From the NCBI GenBank assembly GCA_026874595.1, contig CM049312.1, forward strand, positions 76,789,429-76,853,428: DNA of 64,000 nt, given 5' to 3'. Made by a program: the position numbers and the translations under genes. This document shows, one piece after another, positions 58,120 to 64,000 of this stretch (the stretch's first letter is position 1; each line of letters opens with the position of its first letter). The stretch is from Sipunculus nudus. Taxonomy: Eukaryota; Annelida; Sipuncula; Golfingiida; Sipunculidae. The notes beneath the pieces were generated by a model that was not told the origin of the DNA, searched no databases, and saw only the letters and a program-made list of their open reading frames with translations.

Positions 58120-59290
58120 AAACAAGGCCTAAAGGCCTAATGTGAACCTGTGCAATGGGATATACATCATGTATAATGCTTCCATGATAACATGCTTGAA
58201 CAATATTTGAAAAGTACTTTTCAAGTACTTGTACACACGTGTGACATGAACATGTACGATGCAAGTACTGTATATTTTGAACCCAAGTACAAGCACAAAT
58301 TACACAAACATCACTCTAATACTGGTATGGATGGACACAAAAATGTTCATAGGTGGCTCCACCAGTCATGTGTAAGAGAAAGCCATAGAAGATCTATATA
58401 CGTTTATGGACATGCTATTTTTCAGGCAGATACTTCAAATCACTCTTGAACAATGTGCACAGATGCATGAAACCCAAAAAATAATTGTAGGTGGCGCCAC
58501 AAGTCTTGTATACAACAAAACTATTCAAGATGTACGGTTGGCACAATTTCAAGCTGACATGTCAAATTACTCAGGACTAAGAAATAAACAGGAATATACA
58601 CAGTGCAGGAATTTATGTAGGTGGCGCCACTAGTTTTGTTTAGACAAAGCTCTCCAAGATGTATACATTGCACAATTTCAGGGTGGCATATCAAATCCTT
58701 CCTGAGAAATAAGCAGTGACATACACTGTGCAAAAATTATTGTAGGTGGCACCATCAGTGTTGTATGGGACGAAGCTATCAGAGGTGTATAGACACGCAC
58801 ATTTTTAGGCTGATATATCAAATCTCAACTGAGAAATAAGCAGGGACATAAACTTTGAAAAATCATTGTAGGTGGCAACACCAATTTTGTGAACGAGAAA
58901 GCCATCAAAGATGCATGGACAGGCCAAAATTTCAGGCTGATGAAACAAACTTTTCAGTCAGGTGCACTCGGATGACCAAGCTCAAGTATGGAAGGCAGTT
59001 GTCCACAAGAGAACAAAAATTAATGTGCAGGTGCAGCTACTGCACTGAGTGCACTTGACCTGTACCTGGCTGCACTGAGTGAACTCTTGCCTGTTGCCAA
59101 ATCTGATACAGTTTGTAGTCTGCCAAAGTTATAAATTGAAACAGACTGAAACTTGGCCTGTTGCCAAATTCGAAAAAGTTGGCAGTCTGCCAAGCTATTT
59201 ATAGATAAGACAAAATCTCGGCGTGTTGCCAAATCTGTTTATACTTGTATATTTAGAGAGGTTTTTTTTTATCAAAATGGTTAGAATAAT
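58120..59290 (+). repeat. Composite element E, copy 1 (~122-bp units plus TTGGCAGTCTGCCAA units)
   Basis: Opens with AACAAGGCCTAAAGGCCTAA, then about five ~122-bp units each beginning GTAGGTGGCGCCAC or a variant (58500, 58620, 58745, 58869), sharing 'CAATTTCA' and 'GAGAAATAAGCAG' blocks. It then has ~80-bp units with GCCTGTTGCCAAATCTGA and GGCAGTCTGCCAA. Confidence 0.85.
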
Positions 59291-59292
59291 TA

Positions 59293-60470
59293 ACAAGGCC
59301 TATAGGCCTAATACGAACCTGTTAATTGGGAAAAAAACAGGTATAATGCTTCAATGCTGGACCATTACTTTTCATGTATATGAACAATGCAAGTACTAAC
59401 CATTTTGAATAAGAAACAATTACACAAACATCACTGCTGAAATTCTGGCATGGGTGCACACAACACAAAAATTATTGTAGCTGGCACCACCAGTCTTGTA
59501 TACAACGAAGCTATCAGAGATATATACATATGTCCAATTTCAGACTGATATATCAAACCCCTCCTGAGAAATAAGCAGGGACACACATTGTGCAAAAGTC
59601 ATTGTAGGTGGCGACACCTGTCTAGTGAATGAGAAAGCCATCAAAGACACATAGACAGGTCAAAATATCAGGCAAATACATCAAACTTACCTTGAGTCTG
59701 ATGCATGGGGCTGACCAGGCTTAGGTGAGAAAGGCAGTTGCCCCCAGTAAACTGTGACAAATTTGCTGGCTCAAGCTACTGCACTGAGTGAACTCATGAC
59801 CTGCACCTGGCTAGACTGAGTGAACTTTTGACCTGTACCTGGCTGCACTGAGTGAACTCTTGACCTGTTGCATAATCTGACAGAGTTGGCAGTCTGCCAA
59901 TGCTATAAATAGATCCAGGCTGAACTTTGGTGCCAAATCTGATGCAGTGGGCATTCTGCCAATGCTATAAATAGAATGCAGCTACTGCACTGAGTGAACT
60001 CCTGACCTATACCTGGCTGCACTGAGTGAACTCTTGACCTGTTGCCTAATCTGATACAGTTGGCAGTCTGCCAAAGCTATAAATAAATCCAGACTGACCT
60101 TTGGCCTGTTGCATAATCTGAAATACTAGCCACAACATTGCATAAGCTCACAGATTGGCTCCACATGCAGCCCTGAGGGGCATGTCACCCATGAGGTGAT
60201 CACATGGTGCCCATGAGGTGTTCACATGTCACCCATGAGGTGATCACATGCCTTGTGCTTGGCTGCACTGATTGAACTCTTGACCTATATCTGGCTGCAC
60301 TGAATAAACTCTTGATCTGTTGCCAAATCTGAAACAGTTGGCAGTTTCTCAACCTATTTAAAGATACTGATTCAATCTTGGCCTGTTGGTATATCTGTTT
60401 ACACATACTAAAAGACTTTTTTTTCAAGCCGACATATTCATAAACTTTTTATTAAAATATCTAGAATAAT
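59293..60470 (+). repeat. Composite element E, copy 2
   Basis: Repeats the whole organisation of copy 1, starting AACAAGGCCTATAGGCCTAA at about 59294, with the GTAGGTGGCGACACC units and then several TGCACTGAGTGAACTCTTGA and TTGGCAGTCTGCCAA units. The same-strand order indicates a ~1.17-kb tandem duplication followed by divergence. Confidence 0.8.
60180..60252. repeat. Short tandem repeat (~27 bp, three copies)
   Basis: CATGTCACCCATGAGGTGAT and variants, in tandem, inside composite E copy 2. Confidence 0.85.
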
Positions 60471-60479
60471 ATAAGATGT

Positions 60480-62305
60480 CAATGCAGGTGGCGCCACCAA
60501 TACCGGAATTTCATATATGACTCAAGTGACCAACACTGGCAAAAAAATTAGTGATGATAGCTCCAGCCGTTTCTGAGACTGTCATTTTAGTATGCTTTTT
60601 TGGACAGATGACAAAGTAAAACTTCCTGTAACTCGGCCAAAATTCAACAAACTTGAACCATTGGAAAAAAATTGAGGGAGATGGTATAAAAGATTATTTC
60701 TTTGAAATATTGAACAATTTGGCTTGAGTGTTATGGAGGAGAAGATTTTTAAAGTTTTTTTTAGCTTTTTCTCTATAAAATTTAAGAAAATGCAGAGTTT
60801 TTGAGATGGCTAATTTTTTGCATTAAATTTCATGATGCTAGCTCCAATCATTTTCAAAATAGTATGGGTTAACGTACAGAAGACAAACACCGCCACACCA
60901 TCGCATTAGCTCACAGGTTCCCTAAAAATTATTACAGATGCATATTGAATGCAAATTTGTAATACAGATACATCTCATTGATGGCAAACTCTTGAATTAA
61001 TTTGACTATGGATACCAATTATTTATAATCCATGTACAGCCGTCTTTATATACCCACAGAGAGCTGTATACCTGTGATTGTAAACATTGCCTGGCATGAG
61101 GAATATCTAAAAATCATAAATCTACATTTTTTAAAAGCTTTTAAAAAAACATTCTTGTCAATATTAACCATAGATAACCTGAAATCTAAATGTCTAGAGG
61201 CATGAGTAATAAATGCTGATAAACTGGTGCCAGTCTAGATGTATCTGCTTCACACAGCTAACATATATGGTAAAATGACTCAATTCAATCTTTATAATTC
61301 AGCCAAAATTCATTCTTTGGAACCATAAAAGACAATTATTATTAGAATTATTCAGGGGATTATTCTTGTAAAATATTAAACAAATTGGCCTCAGTAGCAT
61401 CAGTCAAAAAACGTTTTACAGGTTTATAACTCATACTGGAAAATACAGCAAAATGGCTAAGTTAAGCTTCCAATTACTCAGCCAAAAATTACTGAACCAA
61501 AACCATTTGAACAAACTTGAATTAACAACATCCAAGGATAATTAATTTGTGAGATTTAAGAATTTAGCCCAGTGGTTTTTGAGGAGAAGATCTTTGTACC
61601 GCTGAGCTAAAATTGACTGTTACAGCATATGACGAAATTCAGCTTCCCATAACTCGGCCAAAAGTCACTGAACTGAGACCATTTGAACAAACTTCAGAAA
61701 GCACTACCCTAGGATCATTTCTGTGCGATATTAAACTATTTGGCCATATGGTTTCAGAGAAGAAGTTTTTTGTAGCTGTCAGTATGATACGGGCACTGAT
61801 GACCCCTGTACAAAAAAGGCCGAAGCAGGTGGCGCCACCAATACCTAAATTTCAGATATGTCTCATGTGAACAACATTGGCATAAAATTTGGTGATGATA
61901 GCTCCAGCAGTTTCTGAGATTGTAATTTTAGTATGCTTTTTTGGACAGATGACAGATGACAACTTCCTGTAACTCGGCCAAAAATCACTGAACTTATACC
62001 ATTCGAACAAACTTGAGAAAGATTGTTCCAAGAATCATTTCTGTGAAATATTGGACAATTTGGCTGAACAATTTCGGAGAAGAAGATTTTTAAAGCTTTT
62101 TTAGCCTTTTCCCTATAAAATCTAAGAAAATTCAGTTAGCCAAAAAATAAGCAAAACCTGATATAGTTTTTAGATGATTAATTTTTTTAATAAAATTTTG
62201 TGATGCTACCTCTTGCCATTTTCAAGATAGTATGGGTTAACGTACAGACGCCGGACGCCGGACGATGCCACACCATTGCACAAGCTCACAGGTTCGCTAA
62301 AAATA
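60480..62305 (+). repeat. Family F elements, two ends plus internal ~150-bp units
   Basis: Two full-type copies start GCAGGTGGCGCCACCAATAC (60485 and 61826), share 'GTTTCTGAGA(C/T)TGT', 'TGTAACTCGGCCAAAA' and 'ATAGTATGGGTTAACGTACA', and end CACACCAT(C/T)GCA..AGCTCACAGGTT..CTAAAAAT (about 60930 and 62305). The second carries GACGCCGGACGCCGGACGAT before its end. Internal units at 61290-61800 repeat 'AACTCGGCCAAAA..CACTGAAC' about every 150 bp. Confidence 0.85.
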
Positions 62306-62590
62306 TGATTTTGAAATGAGGCACATGATGGTTTTGTGTGGTATTAAAATAATAGCTGTATTATGAGTTGTTGGTGTTTAGCTTATGTATGATTTTGATA
62401 GTTTCTTTGGATAGAGGGAAGAGATTGATTTCATTTATTTTATTAACAAATGGAGTGCTATTGTCATACAGATTTTGACTTGGCCATATAACTGATAAGC
62501 AGGACATATAAGATAAGAGTTTTACTTTTTATTAAAATTTAATAACAAATATTGTGCCAAATATAATTTTTATTAAAAATAAAAAGAGAA
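62306..62590. repeat. Family L dispersed repeat, copy 2
   Basis: High-identity partner of 39000-39270, inserted or fused exactly at the 3' end of a family F element and followed by a family D copy. Confidence 0.85.
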
Positions 62591-62634
62591 TCATATGTTT
62601 TTTATTTTAATATAACTGAAAACTTAATTGATTA

Positions 62635-63328
62635 AAAGCTACTCTTTTCAATCAATTCCTTTGAAATTTCATATTTTAAAAGATTAAACCCTTATGTATA
62701 TATGCTGTGAAAATTTAATCAACAGTGCTTACAGGGAAAAAATGTGCCATTGCCAAAATTGGACAAAATTTAAGGTATTGATTTTTTATTAATGCTAATA
62801 ACTTGAAAAATTTGCAAAAATTCAGATCTAATTTTGGATAAACAATTGAATCTAGATTATAAATAAAGTTATATTCCTGAAAAAAAGTCTCCAGCTTCAG
62901 CAATTCTCATGTTAAGTGAGCAAATATATTTCCTGATTTTTAAAATTTTGCATTATATTTGGGCCCATAACTTCAAAATAATACCAAATACTGACCTAAT
63001 TTTTGGTATGTGCAACGAAAATGTATGAAAGAATAAGAATACTAAATATGATAAAAAACAGATCAGTGGTTTTGATATTAGGCAGCCTTGAAGTGTAACA
63101 ATGGCTTTTTTATGGAAAACGAAGGTTTTTCCTTAATATCTCGAAGGAACGAAGTCATAATGACCTAATTTTCAGTTTGGTAGGAGATTTTGGGGACATC
63201 TAATGGTATGCAGAATTTTGGATTTGTAGGTCCAACGGTTTTAAAACTTGCCCTGTTAACGGCCGGACGGCCGGACGGACGATGGACAAAGGACCACGAC
63301 TATAGCTCAGATGACTTACAGTCAGCTC
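62635..63328 (+). repeat. Family D pearl-like element, copy 5
   Basis: Full D order with CGGCCGGACGGCCGGACGGA and the terminal hairpin from 63304, truncated at GTCAGCTCA where the second arm should finish. Confidence 0.85.
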
Positions 63329-63329
63329 A

Positions 63330-64000
63330 TTCTGGTATTTATGCAATAAATCTAGTAGCTTTGTTTACCAAAATACCTCACAGTCCTTTCATCATTAAAA
63401 TTCCAATGTTTGAGCCAAAATTTATTTAAATAAACTTGTACAAAGGCCACTTAAAAAATCATTTTTGTGCAATGTTACACAATTTGAAACAACAGTTTTG
63501 CAGAAGAAGACCATTGCAGCCCTTATTTTGATAAAGGCTTCCTTGGTCACAAGACCAACTTAACCTTTCTGTGACTCTACCAATAGTCAATGAATCTGAT
63601 CAATTCTTAAATTTATACAGTTGATAATTCTATACTAGGATAATTCTTGTAAAATATTAAATAATTAAGCTTGACAGTTTCATCAGAAACATTTTTTAAT
63701 GTAGCAGGTGAAAGAGGCTAAAATTACGAGTTTTTTGCCTGTATAAAACAGGTAGATGCAAATGGTACCACAAAAAAATCAGTTTCAAGAATGATTCATG
63801 TGATCAACATTTGCAAAAAACCTGTTGATGCTAGCGCCTGCCGTTTCTGAGACTGTCATGTTAGTATGCTTACTTGGCCAAATGCCTCAGTTCAAATTCA
63901 TGTAACTCGTCCTAAATTCACCAAACAAATACCATTTGAAAAATTAGAGAGAGCTCATCTCTGGACTATTTCTGTGAAATTTTGAACAATTTGGTTGAAG
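63330..64000 (+). repeat. Family F units, running off the window
   Basis: Family F blocks resume: 'CCAAAATT.ATT', 'GAGACTGTCATGTTAGTATG' and 'TGTAACTCGTCCTAAATTCACC' at about 63850-63930. It looks like the continuation of the F array interrupted by L and D. Confidence 0.7.

Noticed and set aside
1-64000. CRISPR array, bacterial operons, rRNA or functional tRNA genes
   Set aside because: Tandem arrays here lack the short-repeat/unique-spacer pattern; tRNA-like heads are degenerate and attached to SINE bodies; no rRNA segment was recognised.

Overview
This window looks like nuclear DNA of a marine invertebrate, most likely a mollusc or another lophotrochozoan. The composition is AT-rich, and there are no bacterial-type operons. 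The recognisable protein-coding sequence is split into short exons with consensus splice sites. Most of the window is interspersed and tandem repeat. Several repeats have the build described for bivalve 'pearl'/CvA-type elements: a tandem core of about 120-160 bp, a tetranucleotide (ACGG/ACAG-type) stretch, and a conserved 3' end. The taxonomic call is an inference.

Coding content is sparse and almost all on the minus strand. The one confident gene is a zinc metallopeptidase of the Pfam 'Metallopep' (YIL108W-like) type. It is seen as two consecutive exons, 16625-16391 and 15863-15569, joined in phase 0 and carrying an HELGHTFDLAHTP active site. Other minus-strand segments look coding but I could not identify them: 25700-25554 (ATG to a GTAAGT donor), 31959-31869, 28035-27871, 40160-40006, 20855-20462 (frame lesions, probably a pseudogene) and about 962-740.

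Layout. 0-6.5 kb: a cluster of repeat family A. 8.5-9.3 kb: family G. 9.4-12 kb: a CpG-rich block with no recognised gene. 12.1-13.6 kb: a degenerate TTACCTG-rich tandem array. 15.5-16.6 kb: the metallopeptidase exons. 19.4-20.3 kb: a recent 131-bp duplication and a roughly 145-bp array (family K). 24-27.9 kb: a 74-bp (148-bp dimer) satellite interrupted by two TIR transposons with clear target duplications, one of which carries a canonical first coding exon. 29-41.6 kb: family D elements and a 280-bp array (family B, 34.5-36.3 kb). 37-50 kb: tRNA-derived SINE-like elements and a 2-kb TA-flanked transposon (46.0-48.0 kb). 50.1-51.4 kb: a TGACCT-rich array (family C). 58-64 kb: composite arrays E and F, which run off the right edge.

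The strongest pattern is a modular network of pearl-like tandem elements. Several unrelated core families share a 12-bp palindrome (GGTGGCGCCACC). Families A and D share a 3' terminal hairpin, and B ends in an analogous but different hairpin. Every copy I could orient points the same way, opposite to the coding exons. Family A copies also carry perfect AGGTCAnnnTGACCT palindromes, and family C units carry direct repeats of TGACCT. All alignments and periods were done by eye.
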